Shown: positions 43,182 through 51,853 of the stretch, piece after piece
How the letters are laid out: every line of letters begins with the position of its first letter
Numbering within the stretch: position 1 is the first letter of the stretch
Assembly (NCBI RefSeq): GCF_039973015.1
Contig: NZ_JBDWLT010000010.1
Coordinates: 310,001-374,000, forward strand
DNA length: 64,000 nt
Source of the DNA: Parvibaculum sp039973015
GTDB lineage: Bacteria; Pseudomonadota; Alphaproteobacteria; Parvibaculales; Parvibaculaceae
Direction of reading: 5' to 3'
Translations under genes and position numbers: made by a program
Notes under the pieces: model-generated
Seen by the model: only the letters and a program-made list of their open reading frames with translations
Database searches by the model: none
What the model was told of the DNA's origin: nothing

Positions 43182-44069
43182 ATGAAATACCGGACGAAAC
43201 TCTGGACCAGCATCAGCGCCGCCGCCCTTATCGCGGCTTCGAGCGCGGTCGCCGGCATGGCCTCTCCCTCGGCGGGTGAAGGCGCGGGCAATGGCTCCCG
43301 CGGCGACGCCCTTCAGGGCAAACAGGCATCCGGCAGCTTCCTCATGGCGTCTGCCGGTGAGGGTGAAGGTGAAGGCGGCGAGGGCGGAGAAGGCGGAGAA
43401 GGCGGCGAGGGCGGTGTCGACCCGGCTGCCGCCGCGAAAGACCCGGCCGTCTATCTCTCAGCCATCGATATCATCCGCGCCCATTACCTCGCGGGCGAGG
43501 CGATGCTCGACGTCGAAGGCGGCCGCCGCGAGGGCGGCGCCATGTTCGCCCATCCGATTTCCGAGGTTTATATCGACCTCGAATCCGTCTTCGAGGCGCA
43601 AGGCGCGGCCCCCTTCATGGATGAGATGACGGAAGCCGTCGATCTCGCGCTCTCCGATGCGCCGGTGGCCGAGGTGAAGGCCTCTGTCCGGAAGGTCTAT
43701 GCCGCGCTCGATGCGGCCGCTGCAAAGGCCCCCGAAAACGGCAAGAGCGAAGCCGCCATCGAGGCCGCGCTCGCCGCCGAAATGTTTGACCGCGCCGCGA
43801 AGCAATACGACACGGCGGTAGGCCCCAATGGTTCGACCGAAGCCTGGATCGACGGCTACGGCTTCTGGAAGGTCGCGAAAATGCGCGCCGATGCGCTCAA
43901 GCCCTCCCTCCAAGGGGAACATGAGAGCCTCGCCGAAGAACTCGCCAGTGCCGAAGAACTCTTCGCCAAGGCCTATGCGAGCGTCGAAAAGCCCGAAGAA
44001 GCCCCTGTCGACACCGGCTCCCTTCTCGCCGCCAGCTCGCGTATCTCCTTGAAAACAAGCAGTTTCTAG
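43182..44069 (+). CDS. Exported acidic protein with Gly-Glu tandem repeats
   Basis: A 295-residue protein with a signal peptide (MKYRTKLWTSISAAALIAAS..) and a mature N-terminus with GEGGEGGEGG-type tandem repeats coded by near-perfect 9-bp units around 43366-43417. The C-terminal two-thirds is helical and Ala/Glu-rich (DIIRAHYLAGEAMLDVEGG). I do not recognise a family. It is divergent from the PKHD hydroxylase, which suggests a link to iron or copper stress, but no metal motif is obvious. Confidence 0.75.
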   Translation: MKYRTKLWTSISAAALIAASSAVAGMASPSAGEGAGNGSRGDALQGKQASGSFLMASAGEGEGEGGEGGEGGEGGEGGVDPAAAAKDPAVYLSAIDIIRAHYLAGEAMLDVEGGRREGGAMFAHPISEVYIDLESVFEAQGAAPFMDEMTEAVDLALSDAPVAEVKASVRKVYAALDAAAAKAPENGKSEAAIEAALAAEMFDRAAKQYDTAVGPNGSTEAWIDGYGFWKVAKMRADALKPSLQGEHESLAEELASAEELFAKAYASVEKPEEAPVDTGSLLAASSRISLKTSSF

Positions 44070-44199
44070 GAGCGTTTCCAGGCGAAGTGGAAGCCGGTTC
44101 GCCGTCCGGAAACGCGACCGGAAAAGAAGCTTTCCGGAAAGGGCTTGCGTAGGGAGACCCGCGCGGCCCATACCTCCTCGCATATGAGAGGAGCGGGTG

Positions 44200-45384
44200 A
44201 TGGTGAAGACCGCGGCACAGACACTGGACGAATTCGCGAAGGCGAAGCTCGACGCCCTTGAGGTGCAGGCGCTCCGCCGCCGTCTGATCGAGACCGACCG
44301 CCGAGAGGGCGCGATCGCCTTCCGTGACGGCCGCCGCCTCATCTCCTTCTGCTGCAACGATTATCTGAACCTCTCGCAAAACGAGACGGTCAAGCGCGCC
44401 GCCATCGAGGCGACGGAAAAATATGGCGTCGGCTCCGGCGCCTCGCGTCTCGTCTCCGGCAACCACCCGCTCTTTCGTACCCTTGAAACCCGCCTCGCCG
44501 ACTGGAAGCAGGCGGAAGACTGCGTCGTCTTCGGCTCCGGCTACATGGCCAATATGGGCATTATCCCGACGCTCATGCGCGAGGGCGACCTGATCCTCGC
44601 CGACGAACTCAGCCATGCCTGCCTGCTCTCGGGCTCGAAACTGTCGGGCGCGCGGATCGAGATTTTCCGCCACAACGACATGGATCACTTGCGCGCGCTT
44701 CTCGACGCGCACAGAAATGCGGCGCAGCATTGCCTCATCGTTACCGATGGCATCTTCAGCATGGATGGCGACGCCGCGCCCGTCGCCGAAATGGCTGACA
44801 TCGCCGCAAGCCATGACGCCTGGCTGATGACCGACGATGCGCATGGTATCGGCGTTGTCGGCCATGAAGGCCGCGGGTCGAGTTTCATGGGCGCAACGAA
44901 AGCCGCCGTGCCGCTCCAGATGGGCACGCTCTCGAAAGCGGTCGGCGCTTATGGCGGCTATCTCTGCGCCTCGAAAGCCGTCTGCGATCTCGTCCGCACC
45001 CGCGCCCGCACCCTCATCTATTCGACGGGCCTGCCGCCCGCCACCGCCGCCGCCGCCATCGCCGCGCTCGATGTCATGCGCGCGAACCCGGATTATTGCC
45101 GCCGCCCGGTCGAGAAGGCGCGAAGCTTCACCCGCGCGCTCGGCCTCCCCGATCCCGAAAGCCCCATCGTGCCGCTGATCCTTGGCGATGCCGAGGTCAC
45201 GCTCGCCGCCTCCGCCATGCTGGAGAAGGAAGGCTATCTCGTCACCGGCATCCGCCCGCCGACCGTGCCCCAAGGCACCGCGCGCCTCCGCTTCACCTTC
45301 ACCGCCGAACATGACGACGCCGACATTGCGCGCCTCGCGACCCTTGTTCGTGAGCGTATCCTGCCTCGCCGCGCCGCAGAGTAA
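44200..45384 (+). CDS. bioF: 8-amino-7-oxononanoate synthase
   Basis: BioF condenses pimeloyl-CoA/ACP with alanine as the first biotin-specific step. The 394-residue protein belongs to the alpha-oxoamine synthases: RRLISFCCNDYLNLSQN, EKYGVGSGASRLVSGNHPLF, the Asp-His pair in MTDDAHGIGVVG and the PLP lysine in MGTLSKAVGAYGGYL. ATG at 44200 has AGAGGAG upstream; a GTG three bases earlier is possible. It is followed after 28 nt by bioD, and the gap consists of a 13-bp tandem repeat that includes the stop codon. Confidence 0.93.
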   Translation: MVKTAAQTLDEFAKAKLDALEVQALRRRLIETDRREGAIAFRDGRRLISFCCNDYLNLSQNETVKRAAIEATEKYGVGSGASRLVSGNHPLFRTLETRLADWKQAEDCVVFGSGYMANMGIIPTLMREGDLILADELSHACLLSGSKLSGARIEIFRHNDMDHLRALLDAHRNAAQHCLIVTDGIFSMDGDAAPVAEMADIAASHDAWLMTDDAHGIGVVGHEGRGSSFMGATKAAVPLQMGTLSKAVGAYGGYLCASKAVCDLVRTRARTLIYSTGLPPATAAAAIAALDVMRANPDYCRRPVEKARSFTRALGLPDPESPIVPLILGDAEVTLAASAMLEKEGYLVTGIRPPTVPQGTARLRFTFTAEHDDADIARLATLVRERILPRRAAE

Positions 45385-45412
45385 GTCAGAAGAGTAAGTC
45401 AAAAGAGTAATC
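45380..45412. repeat. 13-bp tandem repeat between bioF and bioD
   Basis: AGTAAGTCAGAAG (45380-45392), AGTAAGTCAAAAG (45393-45405) and a partial third unit AGTAATC (45406-45412) fill the gap. The bioF TAA is inside the first unit, and AAAAGAG may serve as the bioD ribosome site. Confidence 0.8.
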
Positions 45413-46060
45413 ATGCCCCCCATCTTCGTCACCTCCTCCGGCACCGAGATCGGCAAGACCTATGTCTCCGCCATGCTGACGCGCGAATTGAAGGCGCGCG
45501 TGATCAAGCCGCTGGTGAGCGGCCTCGATGAGGAAACATTCCCGGAGAGCGATCCCGCTGAGCTTCTCGCCGCGATGGGCGAGCCGGTGACATATGAGAA
45601 TGCGGGCCTCGTTTCGCGCTGGCGCTTCAAGGCGGCGCTCTCGCCCGACATGGCCGCGACGCGTGAGGGCCGGGTGATCGACTTCGATGAACTGGTGGAA
45701 GAATGCGTCGCTGCGGCGCGCGCGCATGACCCGCTGCTGATCGAGGGCGTCGGCGGGCTCATGGTCCCGCTCGACGGCAAGCATCTGGTTCTCGACTGGA
45801 TGAAGGCGTTGAACGGAAAGACCGGCCTCGCGCCCGTCCTCGTCGTCGGCGCCTATCTCGGCACCATCAGCCACACATTGACGACGCTCGCCGTCATGAG
45901 GGCCGAAGGCATCGTGCCGCGCGTCATCGTGGTGAGCGAGGCCGCGCCCGGCCCCGTGCCGGTCGAGGAGACGGCGGAAACGATTGCGCGTTTCGCCGGT
46001 GATGTGCCCGTCCGCGCTCTGCCGCGCGGCGAAACCGTCTCCCTCGCCGGTCTTTTCTAG
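45413..46060 (+). CDS. bioD: Dethiobiotin synthetase
   Basis: BioD closes the ureido ring of dethiobiotin using ATP and CO2. The 215-residue protein has the P-loop FVTSSGTEIGKTYVSAML, KPLVSGLDEET with the substrate-contacting Lys, and EGVGGLMVPLDG. It is slightly shorter than enteric BioD. It is co-transcribed with bioF, whereas bioA and bioB are elsewhere. The C-terminal stop overlaps the convergent DUF4282 stop by four bases. Confidence 0.93.
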   Translation: MPPIFVTSSGTEIGKTYVSAMLTRELKARVIKPLVSGLDEETFPESDPAELLAAMGEPVTYENAGLVSRWRFKAALSPDMAATREGRVIDFDELVEECVAAARAHDPLLIEGVGGLMVPLDGKHLVLDWMKALNGKTGLAPVLVVGAYLGTISHTLTTLAVMRAEGIVPRVIVVSEAAPGPVPVEETAETIARFAGDVPVRALPRGETVSLAGLF

Positions 46061-46371
46061 ATCTGCCCCTGGGTCGGTGTTGTGCTGCCCGGCCGCCCGT
46101 CGCGGATTTCCTTCAGCCTGTCATTCATCGACAGGAGGGTGAGGAACATTTCGCAGATCACCCGCCAGAACACGATGGCGAAAACCAGCGCGAAAATCGC
46201 CACCAGAAATTGCAGCACGCCAAGCCCGGCATTGTAGTTCATCGTGCCGACCGCCCCGGTAATCATGCCGAAGATGTAAAGCAGGATGGCCGCGATGCCG
46301 AGCCAGTAGAGAAGCCTTGTCGCCTGCGCGGCGATCAGCTTGTCGAAATTCAGAAAATCCTTGAAGGTCAT
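46057..46371 (-). CDS. DUF4282 membrane protein
   Basis: A 104-residue protein with two membrane segments (LLYWLGIAAILLYIFGMITG and VLQFLVAIFALVFAIVFWRV) followed by the cytosolic RVICEMFLTLLSMNDRLKEI, a DUF4282 hallmark. N-terminus MTFKDFLNFDKLI is also family-typical. Function unknown. Upstream in the same direction is the PLDc_N-like gene, 81 bp away. Confidence 0.85.
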   Translation of the reverse strand: MTFKDFLNFDKLIAAQATRLLYWLGIAAILLYIFGMITGAVGTMNYNAGLGVLQFLVAIFALVFAIVFWRVICEMFLTLLSMNDRLKEIRDGRPGSTTPTQGQI

Positions 46372-46452
46372 GCTGTCCTCTCACATGGAACGGCCGTCCG
46401 CCCGCGCGATATGCGCGGGCGGTTCATGCGTATACGGATAAATACGGAACCT

Positions 46453-46632
46453 TTATTTCGGTCCGAAAAGAAACCAGAGAATGAGGCCGAGAACCGGCAG
46501 GGCGAGAACGACGACAATCCAGATCGCCTTCCACAGCGGTTCCGCGCCGCTCTGCACGATACGGATGATCGCATAGATATCCAGTATCAGGATGATGATG
46601 CCGAGAATTCCGGTATAGCCGTCGCCAAACAT
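46453..46632 (-). CDS. Small PLDc_N-type two-helix membrane protein
   Basis: A 59-residue protein with two membrane segments (TGILGIIILILDIYAIIRIV and WIVVVLALPVLGLILWFLF) separated by QSGAEPLWKA, ending GPK. This matches the phospholipase D N-terminal-like (PLDc_N) membrane domain when found alone. The ATG at 46632 follows GGAGGCACTGA. Function unknown. It is too short to be picked up by many gene callers. Confidence 0.8.
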   Translation of the reverse strand: MFGDGYTGILGIIILILDIYAIIRIVQSGAEPLWKAIWIVVVLALPVLGLILWFLFGPK

Positions 46633-46781
46633 TCAGTGCCTCCAGATCAATCGCTCCCCCACATTCAAACGTAGCGCGATTTGAGGTGTGAGGTAAGTTC
46701 CGAATGCGGCATATTTCGTGGATTAGTGTGATCGAACGAAAGCAGCTTTCGTGCGTTTCATGTGGTTAAGGCGCAATCCGT

Positions 46782-47297
46782 TCAAACGAAAGAGGGCGTC
46801 GCGATGCCCTCGAATTCGAGCAGCCATTTCTTCGTCGGCAAGCCGCCGCCAAAACCCGTCAGCGATCCGTTCGCGCCGATGACGCGGTGGCAGGGCACGA
46901 TGATGGGAATGGGATTGCGGCCATTCGCAAGCCCCACCGCGCGCATGCCCTTCGGATTGCCGATCTCGCGCGCAATCTGCGCATAGCTTCTGGTCTCGCC
47001 ATAGGGAATGCGCGTCAGCGCCGCCCACACGCTTTTCTGGAATGCCGTTCCCTCGGCTGCCAGCGTGAGCCCGGAAAAATCCGTCTGCCTGCCCTGGAAA
47101 TAGCCCGTCAGCGCTTTCGCCGCGCGGTCGAGATGTGCGCGCGCCTTTGCGCTGCCGTCCCGCTTCGGGAATGAGAGGTCTTCCTGGTTGGGAAAGAGCA
47201 CGGCGGCAAGTCCCGCCTCCGTGGCGGCCAGTCTCAGTTCGCCGATGGGCGTGTCGAGCGTCGCGGTGGCGAGCCTGTCGTCATCGGGAAGTTTCAT
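46782..47297 (-). CDS. ogt: Methylated-DNA--protein-cysteine S-methyltransferase
   Basis: This enzyme repairs O6-methylguanine by transferring the methyl group to its own cysteine. The 171-residue protein has the active site IIVPCHRVIG (Cys136), the recognition helix GETRSYAQIAREIGNPKGMR and GFGGGLPTKKWLLEFE. ATG at 47297 is preceded by AAAGGAGAAAGCG, so the longer upstream frame is not used. It lies 11 bp after the Ada-AlkA gene and is in the same operon, giving a two-gene alkylation repair unit. Confidence 0.94.
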   Translation of the reverse strand: MKLPDDDRLATATLDTPIGELRLAATEAGLAAVLFPNQEDLSFPKRDGSAKARAHLDRAAKALTGYFQGRQTDFSGLTLAAEGTAFQKSVWAALTRIPYGETRSYAQIAREIGNPKGMRAVGLANGRNPIPIIVPCHRVIGANGSLTGFGGGLPTKKWLLEFEGIATPSFV

Positions 47298-47308
47298 CGC
47301 TTTCTCCT

Positions 47309-48775
47309 TTATGCCGTCCAGAGCGCGAGTGCCGCATAGCCGCGCCATGGTCGCCAGGCTTGCGACATCATCTGAAGCTCGGCGGTGGAAACGGGTTCGC
47401 CGCCGCCCGCCGATTTGCGCAATCCGAGGTCGGATGCCGGAAAGGCATCCGGCTCGCCCAGCGCCCGCAGCGCGACGTAATGCGCCGTCCACTCGCCAAT
47501 GCCGGGCAGCGCGGTCATTTCCGCGATCTTCGCTTCAAGGCTTTCGCGTGGCGTGAAGTCGAGCTTGCCCGCCGCCACCGCAGCCGAAAGCGCCTTCAGC
47601 GTCGCGATCCGCCCGCCGGTCAGCCCGAGCCCGGAAAGCTCCGCCCGCGCCAGCACCTTCGGCGCGGGAAAAAGCCGGTCGACACCCTCCGCCCCGCCGC
47701 CCGGCAGCGCCTCGCCGAATTTCGACACGATGCGGCCCGCAATGGTCGTCGCGCCCTTCACCGAAATCTGCTGGCCGAGCACCGCGCGCACCGCCAGTTC
47801 AAACCCGTCAAAGGAGCCCGGCACGCGAAGCCCCGGCGCCTGTTCGAGCCTCGGCCCGATCAGCGGATCGCGCGCGAGCGCCGTGGCGATGGCGCCCGGT
47901 TCCGCGTCGAGATCGAAGAGGCGGCGGAGCCGCGCCGAAATGGCGCGAACGGGCAGCGCGCCTTGTGTGCTGCCGAGCGTGGCGATCCGCGCTTCAAGCG
48001 CGTTGGCGCCCGCCGCCGGCGTCACGGTGACAACGCCGCTTGCCCCGCTGAGCGAAAAGCTTCGCGCATAGCTGTTCTCGCCGATCGCCTCGACGCCCGG
48101 AATGGCGCGGCCCTTGAGATAGGCGAGAATGCGGCTGAAATCGAAAGGCGGGCGATAGCCGAGCCGCAGGCGGATCGTGCTCCCCGCCCGGTTTTCCGAT
48201 GCGCGGCGGATCTCCGTCGGCGCAACGCCGTAAGCCGTGCGGATCGCATCGTTGAAGCGCCGCAGGCTTTGATAGCCCGCCGCATGCGCGACCTGCGCCA
48301 GCGGCATGGCCGTATCGCTGATGAGCTGCTTTGCGGTCAGGAGCCGCCGGTTCGCCGCGACCGCCTGCGGCCCCGCGCCCAGATGCGCAAGGAAAAGCCT
48401 TCTCAGCTGCCGCTCGCCAAGCCCGAGCCGCGCCGCGAGGTCTTCAAGGCAGCCTTCATCCAGCGCCCCTTCCTCGATCAGGCGCAGCGCGCGTGAAACG
48501 GTTGCCGCCGTGCCGCTCCAGGCGGGTGTGCCCGGCGCCGTCTCGGGGCGGCAGCGCAGGCAGGAGCGGTAGCCCGCTTCCTCCGCCGCCGCTGCGGAAA
48601 GCACGAAGCGGCAGTTCTCGCGCTTCGGCACGCGCGCGGGGCAGACCGGCCTGCAATAGATGCCTGTCGACGACACGCAGACGAAGAAGCGTCCGTCGAA
48701 GCGCGCATCCTTCGCCTGCATCGCGCGGTAGCATGCTTCGGGGTCGAGGGCGGATATGGAAGCCGTCATGTTCAT
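47309..48775 (-). CDS. Ada regulatory domain fused to AlkA-type 3-methyladenine glycosylase
   Basis: This 488-residue fusion has three parts. First is an Ada N-terminal zinc domain whose cysteines match the methylphosphotriester site (Cys41, Cys45, Cys72, Cys75 with IYCRPVCPARVPKRENC). Next is an AraC-type helix-turn-helix (LSTAKQLISDTAM-like region LTAKQLISDTAMPLAQVAHA). Last is an AlkA glycosylase with the helix-hairpin-helix LPGIGEWTAHYVALRALG and catalytic Asp in FPASDLGLRK. So one protein could sense alkylation and excise damaged bases. The start is uncertain: ATG at 48775 or 48769; a frame open to 48832 exists. A perfect palindrome (48831-48854) precedes it. Ogt follows directly. Confidence 0.9.
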   Translation of the reverse strand: MNMTASISALDPEACYRAMQAKDARFDGRFFVCVSSTGIYCRPVCPARVPKRENCRFVLSAAAAEEAGYRSCLRCRPETAPGTPAWSGTAATVSRALRLIEEGALDEGCLEDLAARLGLGERQLRRLFLAHLGAGPQAVAANRRLLTAKQLISDTAMPLAQVAHAAGYQSLRRFNDAIRTAYGVAPTEIRRASENRAGSTIRLRLGYRPPFDFSRILAYLKGRAIPGVEAIGENSYARSFSLSGASGVVTVTPAAGANALEARIATLGSTQGALPVRAISARLRRLFDLDAEPGAIATALARDPLIGPRLEQAPGLRVPGSFDGFELAVRAVLGQQISVKGATTIAGRIVSKFGEALPGGGAEGVDRLFPAPKVLARAELSGLGLTGGRIATLKALSAAVAAGKLDFTPRESLEAKIAEMTALPGIGEWTAHYVALRALGEPDAFPASDLGLRKSAGGGEPVSTAELQMMSQAWRPWRGYAALALWTA

Positions 48776-48830
48776 GGGGAGCAGTCTAGAGCGGCGCTCG
48801 CCGTCACGCTCGCCAAAATCGGACATGTCC

Positions 48831-48854
48831 ATTCATGACGCCGCCGTCATGAAT
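48831..48854. promoter_or_regulatory. Palindromic operator D upstream of ada-alkA
   Basis: ATTCATGACG and CGTCATGAAT form a perfect 10-bp inverted repeat around CCGC, with the same TGACG-N4-CGTCA core as operators A-C but different flanks. It lies 55 bp before the ada-alkA start and 125 bp before the divergent MFS gene. Confidence 0.6.
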
Positions 48855-48979
48855 TGTTTCGAGCCCGGTTCTGCTTGAGTTGCCGCGCGCCCTGGTTCAC
48901 GCTCTCCCGCATTGGAATTACAACAAGATCGCTCCGGCGGGGAGGACACCGGCCGGGAGGGAATTCGGGGAGGAAAATA

Positions 48980-50314
48980 ATGACAGACAGGGCAGACGCC
49001 GCTTCGGGCGTCGCTGGCGGCGTTGCGCCGTCGCAGGGCTTCACGCCCGCCTATCGCAACTATGCGCTCTTTATACTGATGATCGCCTATACGGCGAACT
49101 ACGTGGACAGGCAGATCCTTGCGATCCTGCTTCAGCCGATCAAGGAAGACCTGCTGCTCAGCGATACGCAGCTCGGCTTTCTCTCCGGCATCACTTTCGC
49201 GATCTTCTATGCGACGCTCGGCGTGCCGATTGCCATGTGGGCCGACCGCACCAACCGGCGCAACATCGTCGCGCTGGCGCTCACCATCTTTTCTTCAATG
49301 ACGGTCGTCTGCGGCTTCGTCACGAATTTCGCGCAGCTCGCGCTCGCGCGCATCGGCGTCGGTATCGGCGAAGCGGGGTCGAGCCCGCCTTCCCATTCCA
49401 TGATCTCCGACATGTTCCCGCCGGAAAAGCGCGCCTCCGCGATGGGCATCTATTCGCTGGGCATCAATATCGGCATCCTGATCGGCTTTCTCGTCGGCGG
49501 CTGGGTCAGCCAGTGGTATGGCTGGCGCGCGGCTTTCTTCATCGTCGGCGCGCCGGGCCTCATCATTGCGCTTCTCGTGCGCTTCACCCTGAAGGAGCCC
49601 GAGCGCGGCCATGCCGATGGCATTTCTTCTCAGGCCAGCGCCGCCGCGCCCAAGGTCATGGAAGTCTGGAAGCTGCTCTGGTCGCAGAAATCCTTCCGGC
49701 ACATCGCTTTCGGTTGCGCCCTCGCGGCCTTTGGCGGTTATGCGGGCGTCACCTGGATTCCCGCTTTCCTCATCCGCTCTTTCCAGATGTCGCCCGGCGA
49801 GATCGGCACCTGGCTCGCCCTCATCATCGGCTTTGTCGGCGGTGCGGGCACCTATCTCACAAGCTGGCTTGCCGACCGTTACGGCAAGGGCGATGTGCGC
49901 TGGAACCTCTGGGTGGTCGCCATCGTCATGGCGGTCTGCTTCCCCTTCGCTGTCGGCATGTATCTGTCGATGGACAAATACTGGGCGCTCGCCTTCTTCT
50001 TCGTCCCGGCTTTCGCGGGCGCGGCCTATATCGGGCCGAGCCTCGCCATGACGCAGGGCCTCGTCACGCTTCGTATGCGCGCCGTTGCCTCTGCCGTGCT
50101 CTTCCTGATCCTGAACCTGATCGGCATGGGGCTCGGGCCGCAGGCCGTCGGCCTCATCAGCGATCTCTATCACCCGGCCTATGGCGATGAGTCGCTGCGC
50201 TATGCGCTGCTCACCGTCATGGTTGTCTGGCCCTGGGCGGGTATCCACTTTGTCCTCGGCGCGAAGACGCTGAAGGAAGACCTCGCCCGCGCCAAGGCAC
50301 ACAGCCTGAAGTAA
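48980..50314 (+). CDS. MFS transporter, spinster-like
   Basis: A 444-residue protein with twelve membrane segments. Loop 2-3 signature GVPIAMWADRTNRRNIVALA and the SMISDMFPPEKRASAMGIYS motif are typical of the spinster/sphingolipid transporter-like group, often found next to lipid or aromatic degradation genes. The substrate is unknown. The ATG at 48980 follows GGGGAGGAAAATA. It is divergent from ada-alkA and shares operator D with it. Confidence 0.9.
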   Translation: MTDRADAASGVAGGVAPSQGFTPAYRNYALFILMIAYTANYVDRQILAILLQPIKEDLLLSDTQLGFLSGITFAIFYATLGVPIAMWADRTNRRNIVALALTIFSSMTVVCGFVTNFAQLALARIGVGIGEAGSSPPSHSMISDMFPPEKRASAMGIYSLGINIGILIGFLVGGWVSQWYGWRAAFFIVGAPGLIIALLVRFTLKEPERGHADGISSQASAAAPKVMEVWKLLWSQKSFRHIAFGCALAAFGGYAGVTWIPAFLIRSFQMSPGEIGTWLALIIGFVGGAGTYLTSWLADRYGKGDVRWNLWVVAIVMAVCFPFAVGMYLSMDKYWALAFFFVPAFAGAAYIGPSLAMTQGLVTLRMRAVASAVLFLILNLIGMGLGPQAVGLISDLYHPAYGDESLRYALLTVMVVWPWAGIHFVLGAKTLKEDLARAKAHSLK

Positions 50315-50365
50315 CGGCATTCCCGGCGGCGCGCTTTCGTGCCTGCCGCCGGCTCCATTCCTTTC

Positions 50366-50580
50366 CTCGTCATTGCGAGCCCCCGCACGGGGCGCGGCAA
50401 TCCAGGGGCCGCTTGCCCCGCGCTCACCATCGGGACCACCCTCCCACAGGGGGAGGGTGGCCCTCAAACAAGCGCTTGCTCTTCTCCGCGCCTTCGCGTG
50501 AACCTCATCTCTGCGCTCTCCGTGTAAAACCATCTTCGCCAAACACCCGGTGTCATCCCGGCGAAAACCGGGAACCATGA
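50366..50580. repeat. Cluster of three dispersed palindromic repeats
   Basis: Within the 356-bp gap after the MFS gene lie GTCATTGCGAGCCCCCGCAC... (from 50369), a perfect 10-bp hairpin CCACCCTCCC/GGGAGGGTGG at 50436-50460, and a REP-like CCCGG-CGAAAA-CCGGG unit at 50557-50572 inside GTCATCCCGGCG. The third is related to 9759-9850, the second to the arms of 12484 and 51725. No gene is seen in this gap. Confidence 0.65.
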
Positions 50581-50670
50581 ACGCTCACCCCCCTGCGACA
50601 TCGCTTCTCCCTCTCCCCCCTCGAACACGCGGCTCCTTTGTGAAACCATGATCCGCAAAGGAGCCTCGAC

Positions 50671-51678
50671 ATGTCCTCCCTTCCAGACACCATGCGCGCC
50701 ATGCTGCTCGATGCACCCGGCACCCCGCTCCGCCTCGCGCAGATCCCCGTGCCGCGCCCCGGTTCCGGCGAGGTCGTGGTCAAGGTCGAGGCTTGCGGCG
50801 TCTGCCGCACCGACCTCCATGTCGTCGATAGCGAATTGCCGGATCCGAAACTTCCCCTCGTGCCGGGCCATGAGATCGTCGGCCGCGTCGCCGCGCTGGG
50901 CGAGGGCGTCACCGGCTTCACGCCCGGCGCGCGTGTCGGCATTCCCTGGCTCGGATGGACCTGCGGCACCTGCCGCTATTGCCGCGCGGGCCGCGAGAAC
51001 CTCTGCGGGAAAGCGCTCTTCACCGGCTATACGCGCGACGGCGGCTATGCCGAGTTCACACTCGCCGATGCGCGCTACTGTTTTCCCGTCGCGGAAGGCT
51101 ACGGCGCGGCGGAGGCGGCGCCGCTTCTCTGCGCCGGGCTCATCGGCTACCGCTCGCTCCGCATGGCGGGCGAGGGCGGGACGCTCGGGCTCTACGGCTT
51201 CGGTGCGGCGGCGCATATCGTCGCGCAGGTGGCGCGCCACGAAGGCTGGCGGCTCTTCGCTTTCGTGAAACCCGGCGACGAAGCCGCGAAGGCGTTTGCG
51301 CGCTCGCTCGGCGCGGAATGGGCAGGCGACTCGGACGAGGCGCCGCCGGACCTTCTCGACGCCGCCATCATCTATGCGCCTGCCGGGCCGCTCGTCCCTG
51401 CCGCGCTCCGCGCCGTTGCGCCCGGCGGCCGCGTCGTCTGCGCCGGCATTCACATGTCGGACATCCCCTCCTTCCCCTACGACATTCTCTGGCGCGAGCG
51501 CTCGCTCCATTCGGTCGCGAATCTGACGCGCGCGGATGGCGAGGAGTTCCTCGCCCTCGCGCCGAAAGTGCCGGTCGTCACCACGGTCGAGACGCTGCCG
51601 CTCGAGCAGGCGAACGAGGCGCTGGCCCGTCTCCGCGACGGCCGCCTCACCGGCGCCGCCGTGCTCGTGATGGAATAG
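50671..51678 (+). CDS. Zinc-dependent alcohol dehydrogenase (MDR family)
   Basis: A 335-residue medium-chain dehydrogenase. The catalytic zinc site is in CGVCRTDLHVVDSELP with PGHEIVG, and the structural zinc has four Cys in GWTCGTCRYCRAGRENLC. It lacks the long central insert of class III enzymes, and the TIGR02822-like LYGFGAAAHIVAQVARHEGW replaces a standard Rossmann GxGxxG (GFGAAA). It oxidises alcohols or reduces aldehydes with NAD(P); the substrate is unknown. ATG at 50671 has AAAGGAG upstream. Monocistronic. Confidence 0.87.
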   Translation: MSSLPDTMRAMLLDAPGTPLRLAQIPVPRPGSGEVVVKVEACGVCRTDLHVVDSELPDPKLPLVPGHEIVGRVAALGEGVTGFTPGARVGIPWLGWTCGTCRYCRAGRENLCGKALFTGYTRDGGYAEFTLADARYCFPVAEGYGAAEAAPLLCAGLIGYRSLRMAGEGGTLGLYGFGAAAHIVAQVARHEGWRLFAFVKPGDEAAKAFARSLGAEWAGDSDEAPPDLLDAAIIYAPAGPLVPAALRAVAPGGRVVCAGIHMSDIPSFPYDILWRERSLHSVANLTRADGEEFLALAPKVPVVTTVETLPLEQANEALARLRDGRLTGAAVLVME

Positions 51679-51724
51679 GCGTCATGCGCAGGATAGCCGT
51701 ATCTGATCGCCTCTCGCTCGAGAT

Positions 51725-51777
51725 CACCCTCCCCTCGGGGAGGGTCGAAAAATTCGAGAGAATTTTTCGGGGCGGGG
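51725..51777. repeat. Dispersed double-hairpin repeat, copy 2
   Basis: ACCCTCCCC-TC-GGGGAGGGT (51726-51745) is followed by CGAAAAATTC-GAGA-GAATTTTTCG (51746-51769) and GGGCGGGGG. This mirrors the copy at 12484-12537 in layout but not in inner-stem sequence, so the structure, not the sequence, is conserved. Confidence 0.65.
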
Positions 51778-51853
51778 GCTGCCACGGTGTCACGCGCATG
51801 ACGCAAAAGCCGGGCATGGCTTGGGCTGTTCTCTTTTCCGGGCTCGCCGATTG

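Noticed and set aside
43054..43291. An N-terminal extension of the PKHD hydroxylase
   Set aside because: It would overlap the start of the divergent exported gene and lacks resemblance to family N-termini.
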